Below, one piece after another: positions 1 through 7,828 of a DNA stretch of 64,000 nucleotides. Under the pieces are notes generated by a model. It saw only the letters and a list, made by a program, of their open reading frames with translations. It was not told the DNA's origin and did not search any database. The stretch lies in the NCBI GenBank assembly GCA_008638415.1, contig VWVT01000018.1, forward strand, positions 1 to 64,000, given 5' to 3'. The position numbers and the translations under genes were made by a program. Positions within the stretch are counted from its first letter, which is position 1. Every line of letters begins with the position of its first letter. This DNA comes from Nocardiopsis sinuspersici (GTDB lineage Bacteria > Actinomycetota > Actinomycetes > Streptosporangiales > Streptosporangiaceae).

Positions 1-305
1 CCCTCAGAACGCACACGCTTGTAGTGGTTGTACACCGCCACCGACAACGCCTTCTTCGCCTGATCCTGACCGATCACATACGAATCCAGGAACTCATAGA
101 TCTCCCGCGGCTTGGGAAGCGCGTCCCCTTCGTCCCCGGACGGGAGGACGTGCTCGTCCTCCTCCATGATCTCGTTGCACAGGCCGACGCACTCGTCGCA
201 GATACAGATGTGGCCCGGGCCGGCGATGAGTCTGCGGACCTCGCTCTGGTCCTTGCCGCAGAACGAGCACTTGAGCAGGGGCCCGCTGGCACCGGTGCGT
301 GTCAC
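1..305 (-). CDS. clpX: ATP-dependent Clp protease ATP-binding subunit ClpX, N-terminal part (runs off the window)
   Basis: This is the first 101 residues of ClpX, the AAA+ unfoldase that feeds substrates to ClpP; the gene continues beyond base 1. Visible are the N-terminal zinc-binding domain, with CSFC near residues 13-16 and CDEC about 20 residues later, and the start of the AAA+ module (YVIGQDQAKKALSVAVYNHY). The start is GTG at 305-303, preceded by a GAGGAGAA ribosome site about six bases upstream. No unusual residues are seen. The family call is secure; only completeness is limited by the window edge. Confidence 0.97.
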   Translation of the reverse strand, partial: MTRTGASGPLLKCSFCGKDQSEVRRLIAGPGHICICDECVGLCNEIMEEDEHVLPSGDEGDALPKPREIYEFLDSYVIGQDQAKKALSVAVYNHYKRVRSE

Positions 306-475
306 TAGAAACGTTCTCCTCACGCGGGCCTCGCCCGGGTGGATCGGCGGGGTCGCCCCCCGAGGCCAGATGATCTCAACATCCGAAATCTCAAGGTATC
401 CCCTGCCGGGGCGGGCCGCAAAGCAGCGCCGTCGCCCCCTCGCCGGCCGGGCCGGATCCGCCCGCACCGCCGGCA

Positions 476-518
476 GTCAACCTCGATTGACTTTTCCGTG
501 GCGTCAACCTAGGTTGAC
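476..518 (+). promoter_or_regulatory. Promoter with two tandem palindromic operators
   Basis: Two 16-base palindromes, GTCAACCTCGATTGAC (476-491) and the perfect GTCAACCTAGGTTGAC (503-518), lie 27 bases apart centre to centre. The first contains TTGACT (487-492) and the second contains TAGGTT (510-515). These are separated by 17 bases, so they form a plausible sigma-70 promoter whose -35 and -10 boxes are each inside an operator. It serves the repeat protein starting at 569. The cognate regulator is not known; the flanking TetR-family gene is one candidate. Confidence 0.7.
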
Positions 519-568
519 AACCAGGGGAGGGACCACTCCCCCACCAGGGACGACGCCCGGAGGAGACC

Positions 569-1333
569 ATGACCGTCGCGTTCGACGACCACGAGCCCGA
601 ACCCGAGGACCTACGCCTGTGGACCGCACGCGGTTTCACCGTCGCGGACGCCCGCCGCTGGATCGACGCCGGATTCGCGCTGGGCGACGCCGAGCGCTGG
701 CGGGGCAGCGGCGTGTACCGGCCCGGCCCCGCCATGGAGTGGCGCGCCGCCGGAACGACCCCGTACACGGTCCGGCCCATGCTCCGCGCGGGGATGACCC
801 CGCGGGACGCCGTGCGCTGGCACGAACTGGGCTACTCCCCCGCCGAGGCGGCCGAACGGCACCTGGCCGGCGAGCGCCCCCGGCCCCGGCGGCGGCTGCG
901 GGCCCTGCTGCCCGTCCGGCGGGTCCCCGGCCTGGACCTGAGCGAGGAACAGGCCGAGACCATGACCGCCCTGCTGTCGGCGGGGGTGACCGCGGCCACC
1001 GCGCGCGCCTACCTGGACACGGGGTGGCACGGCGCCGACGCCGTGCCGTGGGCCCGTGCCGGGGTGGACCCCGCGCAGGCCCGGGTGTACCGGGCGGTCG
1101 GGTTCTCCCCGGGGGAGGGCGCGTCGCTGGCCGGTGAGGGCCGCGACGCCCTGTCGCTCATGTGCGAGTGGTGGGACGCGGGTGTGCCCCGCGGCGAGGT
1201 CGCGGCCTGGGCGCTGGCGGGGTTCGGCTCCGCCGAGGCGGCGCGGGCCCGCGTCTCGGGCACGGGCCCGCGGGGGACGCGGTCGCCGCGCGCTCCGGGC
1301 GGTCGGCCCCCGGAGGGGGGCTCCTCCCGGTGA
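569..1333 (+). CDS. Tandem W-x-x-A-G repeat protein, function unknown
   Basis: The 254-residue protein is built almost wholly from a repeat of 12-15 residues with the pattern aromatic-x-x-A-G-x-x-P-x-x-A, for example RRWIDAGFALGDA, PMLRAGMTPRDAV and PWARAGVDPAQA. I count about thirteen units in two blocks (roughly residues 16-95 and 125-235), separated by an Arg/Pro-rich spacer. Each unit looks like a short helix plus a turn, so a helical solenoid is likely (inference). There is no signal peptide or membrane segment. The start is ATG with GGAGGAG six bases upstream, behind the double operator at 476-518. I do not recognise a characterised family; a binding or scaffold role is only a guess. 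Confidence 0.75.
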   Translation: MTVAFDDHEPEPEDLRLWTARGFTVADARRWIDAGFALGDAERWRGSGVYRPGPAMEWRAAGTTPYTVRPMLRAGMTPRDAVRWHELGYSPAEAAERHLAGERPRPRRRLRALLPVRRVPGLDLSEEQAETMTALLSAGVTAATARAYLDTGWHGADAVPWARAGVDPAQARVYRAVGFSPGEGASLAGEGRDALSLMCEWWDAGVPRGEVAAWALAGFGSAEAARARVSGTGPRGTRSPRAPGGRPPEGGSSR

Positions 1334-1370
1334 CGGGCGGGGAACGGCGCCTTCCGGCGCCCGCGCCCGT

Positions 1371-2462
1371 CTACCGGCAGCCCGCCTCCGCGCCGGGGGC
1401 CGGCGCGAAGGAGGCGGCGGCGTGGCCGGCGCCGCGGGCGTCGGAACGGGCCACGATCCGCCCGGCACGGACGCGGACGGCGGACTCGGTGGTGTCGCCG
1501 ACCCGCCGCACGCCCACCGCGGCGGCGATCTCACCGGACGCGTCGTACACCAGGCGCAGCTCCGGCCAGGCCCTCTCCGGGAAGGCCTGGCGCAGACAGC
1601 CGCACAGGTCGGCCACCGCCGTCCGGGCCAGCGGAATCCGCACGGCCGGGTCGTCGGTGACCACCACGGCGGTCACGGCCGTCCCGGCGGGAGCGGAGCG
1701 CACCGCCTCCTCCACGGCCTCCAGGCGGTGTGTGCCCAGCACCACGACGGTCCCGTCCTCGGCGAGGGACACGGCCCGGCGCCGGATCGCGTCGAAGGCC
1801 TCCGGCGGTGACCAGTCCTCGTCGGCGGGCAGGGCCGGGGCGGTGTGCGCGACGTGCGGCGGCGGCCAGGCGTCGGCCACGTCCAGGTCGGCCAGCCGCT
1901 CGCAGGCGCGGACCACGGTGAAGGGGTCGACGAACCCCGGCGCGACACCGACCATCTGACTGGTTCCGTACAGGGTGGTGAGCACGGCCTCGGCCACCCG
2001 TACCCGGCGGCCACCGGTCCCGGGAGGTTCCTCCAGTGCCTCCAGGGACAGCGCGAGCAGGACGGCGTCCAACCGCATGAGCTGGGAGAAGGCCTGACGG
2101 GTGGACTCGTCGGCCAGGATCTCGGGGGTGAGCCCGGCGCCGATCCGCAGGGCCGCGTCGGTGACGGGGAGCCGGGAGACCCAGGCGCGGGCGAGGGCGC
2201 CCAGCGCGGTGCGGGCGGTGTGCCCGGGGTCGGGACGGGCGGTCTCGGCCGTGCGTTCGGCCGCCTCGGCCAGGACCGAGAAGTACAGGGCCCGCTTGCC
2301 GGGGAAGTTGGAGTAGACCGCGCCCCGGGTGAGTTCGACGCGCTCGGCGATGCGGTCGATCTTGGCGTCGCGGAAGCCGTGTTCGGCGAACTCCTCCCCG
2401 GCCGCGGCCAGTACGCGCGTCCGGTTGCGGGCCTGCCGCTGCGCCCTCGTGAGCCGGGCCAT
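1371..2462 (-). CDS. TetR/AcrR family regulator with long C-terminal extension
   Basis: The 363-residue protein begins with a normal TetR DNA-binding domain (residues about 15-60; AKIDRIAERVELTRGAVYSNF) and a TetR-like ligand domain to about 205. It then has roughly 150 further residues, whereas the family usually stops near 200. The extra part (about 212-350) has alternating beta and alpha character, and the stretch PELRLVYDASGEIAAAVGV followed by VRVRAGRIV resembles the end of a thioredoxin/peroxiredoxin fold. I see no CxxC pair in it. The start ATG follows GAGGGAGG. It is convergent with the repeat-protein gene, with few bases between their ends. Confidence 0.85.
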   Translation of the reverse strand: MARLTRAQRQARNRTRVLAAAGEEFAEHGFRDAKIDRIAERVELTRGAVYSNFPGKRALYFSVLAEAAERTAETARPDPGHTARTALGALARAWVSRLPVTDAALRIGAGLTPEILADESTRQAFSQLMRLDAVLLALSLEALEEPPGTGGRRVRVAEAVLTTLYGTSQMVGVAPGFVDPFTVVRACERLADLDVADAWPPPHVAHTAPALPADEDWSPPEAFDAIRRRAVSLAEDGTVVVLGTHRLEAVEEAVRSAPAGTAVTAVVVTDDPAVRIPLARTAVADLCGCLRQAFPERAWPELRLVYDASGEIAAAVGVRRVGDTTESAVRVRAGRIVARSDARGAGHAAASFAPAPGAEAGCR

Positions 2463-2657
2463 CGTCCTCCCTCGCTTCGGCGTCCGCCCATCCTACGGCG
2501 AGATGCCCCGGCCACCCGGATACACGGAGAATCCCGATACCGGCATCATCCGGGAACGCGCCGACCAGCACGGGCGCACTCCAGGGCAGCGGTCACACGC
2601 TCGGACCCCGCGCCGGCCGACCGCGCCCCGGGAAGGTCCGCGGCTCGAACGGTGTGT

Positions 2658-2674
2658 TTCTCAGGGATCTCTCA
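2658..2674 (+). promoter_or_regulatory. Direct-repeat operator for an OmpR/PhoP-type response regulator
   Basis: TTCTCA (2658-2663) and CTCTCA (2669-2674) are spaced 11 bases start to start, one helical turn, as OmpR/PhoP family dimers require. The site lies 26 bases upstream of the response regulator start codon. The same repeat recurs perfectly at 4861-4877, ahead of the MMPL transporter, so autoregulation plus control of the transporter is inferred. Confidence 0.6.
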
Positions 2675-2699
2675 TGTTGCCCTGGTTCGATGGGGGCCG

Positions 2700-3410
2700 A
2701 TGAGCAAGAACACCATCCTCGTGGTGGACGACGCGCCCAACATCGTCGACCTCGTCGCCACGGTCCTGGGCTTCCACGGCTTCCACGTGGTGACGGCCAC
2801 GTCCCTGGGGCGGGCGCGCCGCGCGCTGGCCGAACACGACCCCGACCTGCTGGTGGTCGACGTCATGCTGCCCGACGGGGACGGCTACACGCTGTGCCAG
2901 GAGGTCCGCGCGGCCAGGCCCGACACCGGCATCGTCTTCCTGACCGCGCGCGACGCCCCGGGCGACCGCATCGCCGGGCTCACCTACGGGGGCGACGACT
3001 ACATCACCAAACCGTTCGAGATGGACGAGCTGGTCGCCCGTGTCCGCGCCGTCCTGCGCCGTCTGCGGCCCAGCACCGAGGAACACGGGCCTCCCGCGCG
3101 CCGCGTCCTTCGCGTGGACGACGTCGAACTGGACCAGGACCTGTTCGAGGCCCGCCGCGCCGGTGAGCCGGTCCGCCTCTCCCGCACCGAGTACGAACTG
3201 CTCCTCCACCTCATGGACAACGCGGGCCGGGTGCTCTCCAGGGAGCAGATCATCGACCACGTGTGGAGCGCGGACTACGGCGGCAGCTCCAACATCGTCG
3301 ACACCTACATCGGCTACCTGCGGCGCAAGCTCAACGCGCTGGGGCCCAACGTCATCCACACGCACCGGGGCTTCGGCTACACGATGCGCGACCGCGGGGA
3401 GCAGGCGTGA
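2700..3410 (+). CDS. OmpR/PhoP-family two-component response regulator
   Basis: The 236-residue regulator has a receiver domain (residues 5-118) with acidic pair D10/D11, phospho-acceptor D54 in VVDVMLP, and the TKPF lysine. A winged-helix DNA-binding domain follows (about 135-230; LSRTEYELLLHLMDNAGRVLSREQIIDHVW, then HTHRGFGYTM). It is the partner of the kinase that begins 34 bases downstream. The ATG at 2700 fits the receiver N-terminus, although the ribosome site is weak. The upstream direct repeat suggests autoregulation. The family is close to MprA/TcrA-like regulators; the signal is unknown. Confidence 0.95.
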   Translation: MSKNTILVVDDAPNIVDLVATVLGFHGFHVVTATSLGRARRALAEHDPDLLVVDVMLPDGDGYTLCQEVRAARPDTGIVFLTARDAPGDRIAGLTYGGDDYITKPFEMDELVARVRAVLRRLRPSTEEHGPPARRVLRVDDVELDQDLFEARRAGEPVRLSRTEYELLLHLMDNAGRVLSREQIIDHVWSADYGGSSNIVDTYIGYLRRKLNALGPNVIHTHRGFGYTMRDRGEQA

Positions 3411-3444
3411 GCACGCCGCGCCGGGCCGGCCCCGTGGAGGCCCC

Positions 3445-4977
3445 GTGACCCTGCGCGCCAGGCTGATCGCCCTGCTCATGGCGGTCACCACCCTGGCGCT
3501 GGCCATCGTGGTCTCCGTCGGCGTGCTCACCCTGCGCGCCTACCTGACCGACCGGCTGGACGGGCAGCTGGAGATCATCGCCGAGTTCGTCCGCGCCCGT
3601 CAGGACGAGATCCTGGCCAACGACCCCGAGGCGCTGATCGGCGACGTGAGCGCGCCCCGGGAACTCCTCGTCGAGATCGAGTCCGACGCGGTCGTCCACC
3701 GGGACCCCACCTTCGACTCGTCCCTGCTGGACGCGGTCACCGGGCGGGTGGACGAGGGCGCCCCGCGGACCGTCGGGCACGAGGGCTCCTCCTACCGGGT
3801 CATGTACATGGAGCTGCCCCGCCACGAGGCGCGCCTGGTGGTGGCCCTGTCCCTGGAGCCGGTGGAGGCGGCCGTCAGGCGCCTGGTGCTGACCGGCGCG
3901 GTGACCTCCGTGCTGCTGCTGGCCGTGTTCGGATCCATCGCCTCCTCCGTGCTGCGCTGGGGGCTGCGCCCGCTGGACGACGTCGTGGACACGGCCGAGG
4001 CGATCGCCGACGGCGACACGGACCGCCGGGTCCCGGTGGACCCCAGCCGGATCCGCACCGAGACCGGGCGCCTGACCGTGTCGATCAACCGCATGCTCGC
4101 GCACCTGCAAGCGGCGATCCGGTCGAGGACGGAGTCGGAGGAGCGCATGCGCCGCTTCGCCGCGGACGCCTCCCACGAACTGCGCACACCCCTCACGGTG
4201 GTGCGCGGCTACCTCCAGATGCTCGCCGAGGGCGTGGTCACCATGCGCGACCGCCCGGACGTGGTGCCCCGGGCCCAGGCGGAGGCCGAGCGCATGTCGC
4301 GCCTGGTGGAGAACCTCCTGTACCTGTCGCGGCTCGACGAGCGGGCCGGGTCCGCGCCCTCCGCGCGGCCGTCGGCGGTGTCGCTGGCGGAACTGGTGCG
4401 CGACTGCGTGTCCGACGCGCACGCCGCGGCCCCCGAACGCCTCGTCCGCACCGACGTGCGGGACGAGTGCCTGGTCACCGGGGACCGGGACTCCCTGCAC
4501 CAGGCCCTCGCCAACGTCCTGGCCAACGTGCTCACCCACACGCCCTCCGACAGTGACGCGGTGGTGCGCCTCGAACGGGTCGGCGGGCGGGCCGTGCTGG
4601 AGGTCTCCGACTCCGGCCCGGGCATCGGCCCCGAGTCCTCGGCCCTCGCGTTCGAGCGCTTCTACCGCGATCCGTCCGCGCACGAGCGCGAGGGCAGCGG
4701 GCTGGGGCTGTCCATCGTCAGGGCGGTCATGGCCTCCCACGGGGGCGACGCCCGGCTGCGCTCCACGGTCGAGGAGGGCACGACCGTGACCCTCGTCTTC
4801 CCCCCGCGCGGCGCGGACCCGGAGGGTGGCGGTGACGCACACCTCACCCCGCCGGACGGGTTCTCAGCCGATTCTCATCCTCCTCGCAGGTCCTCCTCAT
4901 CCGGACACGGTGGCCTGGATCCGTGGCCCGCGGTCCGCCGAGCCGGAGGCCGGAACACGACACGAGAGAGGCGGAGC
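3445..4977 (+). CDS. Sensor histidine kinase (frame has no stop before the MMPL gene)
   Basis: This is the membrane sensor kinase paired with the upstream regulator. Visible are a first membrane segment (residues about 5-30), an extracytoplasmic sensor loop, a second membrane segment (about 150-175), a HAMP domain, a HisKA domain with H244 in the ASHELRTPL motif, and an ATPase domain with N box (NVLANVLTHTP), DSGPGIG, F box and GSGLGLSIV. The GTG start follows GTGGAGG. The kinase fold ends near base 4815, but no in-frame stop occurs before the transporter ATG at 4978, so the frame is open through 7389. The end given here is therefore nominal. Either a stop was lost by a base change or error, or the two products are made fused. 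Confidence 0.9.
4861..4877 (+). promoter_or_regulatory. Perfect direct-repeat operator upstream of the MMPL transporter
   Basis: TTCTCA at 4861-4866 and again at 4872-4877 are exactly 11 bases apart, matching the site upstream of the response regulator. It lies about 100 bases before the transporter start, in the stretch that joins the kinase and transporter frames. This argues that the stretch is a regulatory intergenic region and not a protein linker. Confidence 0.65.
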
Positions 4978-7389
4978 ATGGCGACACTGCTGTACCGAAT
5001 CGGATCCTTCTCCTACCGGAGGCGGTGGTGGGTGCTCGGAGCGTGGCTGGCGCTCATCGCGGTCGCCGCCACGGCGGCGCTGACCTTCCGCACACCGATG
5101 AGCGACACCTTCGAGATCCCGGGCACGGAGTCCCAGGAAGCCGCGGACATGCTCGCCGAACGCTTCCCCGAGCGCGGCGGCGGTACGGTCACCGTCGTCG
5201 TGCGGGCGCCGGAGGGCGAGGACCTGACGGACTCGGAGGAGTACCGGGAGGCCGTCGGCGCCACCGCCGAGGAGCTCCGGGGCATCGAGGGCGTGGAGGG
5301 CGTCACCAACCCGTTCGGCCTGCTCTCCGACGCGCGCGAGGCCTACGGCGACGCCCTGGCCGAGGCCGAGCGGGAGGCGCGCGACCTGGCCCGCCAGGAG
5401 GCCGGGGCGCAGGTGCCCGAGGGGACCCCCGGCCGGGAGGACGTCATCGCCCGGGCCGAAGAGGAGGCCGCGAGCAGGGTCGCCGAGGAGAGTCCAGCCT
5501 TCGACGAGGAGGAGGCCCTCGGCCGGATCCCGCTGTTCTCCGACAGCCAGCGGGCGCTGCTGCTCCAGGTGCAGTTGAAGGAGCCCGACGGCGACGTCGA
5601 CCAGGACACGGTCGAGGCGGTCCTGGACAGCGGAGGCGCCGCACGCGACGCCGGGCTGACGGTGGAGCACAGCGGTCAGTCGCTGTCCATGGGAGCCCCG
5701 GTCATGGGCGCCGGGGAGGCCCTGGGCGTGGTCGTGGCCCTGATCGTGCTGATCCTGAACTTCGGGGCCCTGGTCCTGGCCGGCATGCCGATCCTCATCG
5801 CCCTGGCCGGCGTGGGCCTGGGCATGGCCTCCGTCTTCTCCCTGGCCTCCGTGCTGGAGCTGACCAGCACGGCGCCCATCCTGGCGGTGATGATCGGCAT
5901 CGCCGTGGGCATCGACTACTCGCTGTTCGTCCTGTCCCGCCACCGCCAGCAGCTCGCCGAGGGCATGGACCCGCACGAGTCGGCCGCGCGGGCGATCGGC
6001 ACCGCGGGCAGCGCCGTGGTGTTCGCCGGGATCACGGTGATGATCGCCCTGGTGGGCCTGAACGTGGTGGGCGTGCCCTTCCTCGGCGTCATGGGCGTGG
6101 TCGCCTCGGTGACGGTGTTCACCGCCGTGCTGGGGGCGGTCACCCTGCTCCCCGCGCTCCTCGGATTCCTGGGTACCAGGATCGGCGCGCTGCGGCTGCC
6201 GGTCCTGGGACGCCGGTCGGAGGCCTCGCTGACCGCGGGGGAGACGCTCAGCGGCAGGTGGGCCCGGTTGCTGGTGCGCCACCCGGTGCTGCCCGTGGTC
6301 GCGGTGGTGCTGGCCCTGGGTGCGGCCGCGCTTCCGGCGGCGGACCTGCGCCTGGGTCTGCCCAACGACTCCACGGCCGCGGAGGACACCACCCAGCGCC
6401 GGGCCTACGAGATCGTCAGCGAGGAGTTCGGGCCCGGGTACGCCTCACCGCTGCTGCTGGTGGCCGACCTGCGCGATGCCTCCGACCGTGAGGCCGCGGC
6501 CGAGGAGATCGCCGAGCGCGCGGAGGGGCTCGACGGCGTTGAGGACGTCTACCCTCCCGCCTACAACGGCTCCGGGGACACGGCGATCATCACGGTGGTG
6601 CCCGAGGAGGGGCCGTCGAGCACGGCCACCGAGGACCTGCTGCACGACATCCGTGACGAGCGCGGCGCGATGGAGGCCGACACCGGAGCGGCCGTCTCGG
6701 TCACCGGGGCGACCGCGGCGGGGATCGACATCTCCGAACGGCTCAACGAGGCGCTGCCTCTGTTCCTGGGCATCGTCGTGGGACTGGCTCTGATCCTGAT
6801 GATGCTGGTGTTCCGCTCGGTGCTGGTACCGCTGAAGGCCGCCCTGGGGTTCGTCCTCAGCGCGGGCGCGGCGCTGGGCCTGACCGTGGCCGTCTTCCAG
6901 CAGGGGCACGGCGCGGAACTGCTCAACGTGGAGAGCTCCCCGACGCTGCTGGCCTTCCTGCCCATCCTGCTGCTGGGGGTGCTCTTCGGCCTGGCCATCG
7001 ACTACGAGGTCTTCCTGGTCTCGCGGATGCGCGAGGAGTTCACCCACGGGGCCGAGGCCCGCGAGGCGGTGGTCACGGGCTTCCGGCAGGGGGCGCGCGT
7101 GGTCACGGTGGCCGCGGTGATCATGGTCTCGGTGTTCGGGTCGTTCGTCTTCGGCCACGACGAGATGATCAAGCCGATCGCCTTCGCGCTGGCCGTGGGC
7201 GTCCTGGTGGACGCCTTCCTGGTGCGGATGACGCTGGTTCCGGCACTGATGTCGCTGTTCGGCCGCGCCGCCTGGTGGCTGCCCCGGTGGCTGGGCCGGC
7301 TGCTGCCCCCGGTCGACATCGAGGGCGAGAAGCTCGCCCGCGCCTTCGACCCGGCCCCGGAGACCGCCGGGACCGGAACCCGGCGCTGA
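4978..7389 (+). CDS. MMPL/RND-family membrane transporter
   Basis: The 803-residue protein (from the ATG at 4978, ribosome site GAGAGGCGGAG) has the twelve-segment, two-fold repeated layout of MMPL transporters. A membrane segment at about residues 18-38 leads to an extracytoplasmic loop with a charged coiled-coil-like stretch (about 120-180). Five or six membrane segments follow, then a second loop and a second membrane block. The proton-relay motifs are AVGIDYSLF and LAIDYEVF. It probably exports a lipid or hydrophobic compound by proton-motive force. Its position behind the two-component genes and the direct-repeat operator suggest it is their target. Confidence 0.93.
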   Translation: MATLLYRIGSFSYRRRWWVLGAWLALIAVAATAALTFRTPMSDTFEIPGTESQEAADMLAERFPERGGGTVTVVVRAPEGEDLTDSEEYREAVGATAEELRGIEGVEGVTNPFGLLSDAREAYGDALAEAEREARDLARQEAGAQVPEGTPGREDVIARAEEEAASRVAEESPAFDEEEALGRIPLFSDSQRALLLQVQLKEPDGDVDQDTVEAVLDSGGAARDAGLTVEHSGQSLSMGAPVMGAGEALGVVVALIVLILNFGALVLAGMPILIALAGVGLGMASVFSLASVLELTSTAPILAVMIGIAVGIDYSLFVLSRHRQQLAEGMDPHESAARAIGTAGSAVVFAGITVMIALVGLNVVGVPFLGVMGVVASVTVFTAVLGAVTLLPALLGFLGTRIGALRLPVLGRRSEASLTAGETLSGRWARLLVRHPVLPVVAVVLALGAAALPAADLRLGLPNDSTAAEDTTQRRAYEIVSEEFGPGYASPLLLVADLRDASDREAAAEEIAERAEGLDGVEDVYPPAYNGSGDTAIITVVPEEGPSSTATEDLLHDIRDERGAMEADTGAAVSVTGATAAGIDISERLNEALPLFLGIVVGLALILMMLVFRSVLVPLKAALGFVLSAGAALGLTVAVFQQGHGAELLNVESSPTLLAFLPILLLGVLFGLAIDYEVFLVSRMREEFTHGAEAREAVVTGFRQGARVVTVAAVIMVSVFGSFVFGHDEMIKPIAFALAVGVLVDAFLVRMTLVPALMSLFGRAAWWLPRWLGRLLPPVDIEGEKLARAFDPAPETAGTGTRR

Positions 7390-7405
7390 CCCTGCGCGTT
7401 CCCGT

Positions 7406-7434
7406 CGCCCCCGCCCGGATCCCGGGCGGGGGCG
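7406..7434 (+). terminator. Hairpin terminator after the MMPL gene
   Basis: A 13-base-pair GC-only stem (7406-7418 with 7422-7434) with a three-base loop starts 17 bases after the MMPL stop codon. No U-tract follows, as is common in this group. Confidence 0.75.
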
Positions 7435-7461
7435 CGTCCGTGTCACGGGCGGGACCCCTGG

Positions 7462-7680
7462 TCAGCCGAGGCGGTCCGTCCGCTCACCCAGACGGGCGAG
7501 GAAGGTGCGGCCGGTCGGCGGCGGGTCCTCGACGAGCACGGTGGCGTGGAAGGCGTGCGGCGTGCCCCCGTACAGGTCGACGTCGGCTGCGGTCCCCGCA
7601 GCGGCCGCGGCGAAGCGCCGCGTGTGGTCCAGGAACAGCTCGTCCCCTCCGACGGGCAGCAGCAGCGGCGGTAGCAGCAG
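7462..7680 (-). pseudogene. Remnant of an alpha/beta-hydrolase (acetyl-esterase/lipase type), C-terminal piece
   Basis: The last 72 codons of an open frame read like the C-terminus of a family-IV esterase: PLLLPVGGDELFLDHTRRF followed by VDLYGGTPHAFH, with the GDE acidic and PHAFH histidine positions of the catalytic triad kept. The nucleophile half (HGGG and GDSAG) is missing, and the upstream sequence is unrelated. This is a truncated gene left after a deletion. It ends next to the hairpin that follows the MMPL gene. Confidence 0.6.
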
Positions 7681-7828
7681 ACAGTGGTCCTTCCCTTCTG
7701 GGCATGGTGCGCGGAGAACTGGTGCGGCGTACGGGAGGGACGCGTGTCGGCGATCCGTGGAACGGCACGGAAAGCGGTGGCGCACAGTTCAGCCGCCGTC
7801 CCCTCCGCGGTCATCCGGGGAGGGCACA

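Noticed and set aside
3040..3444. Start of the kinase frame 135 codons upstream, inside the response regulator gene
   Set aside because: The regulator is coded there in another frame, and the kinase's first membrane segment begins right after the GTG at 3445.
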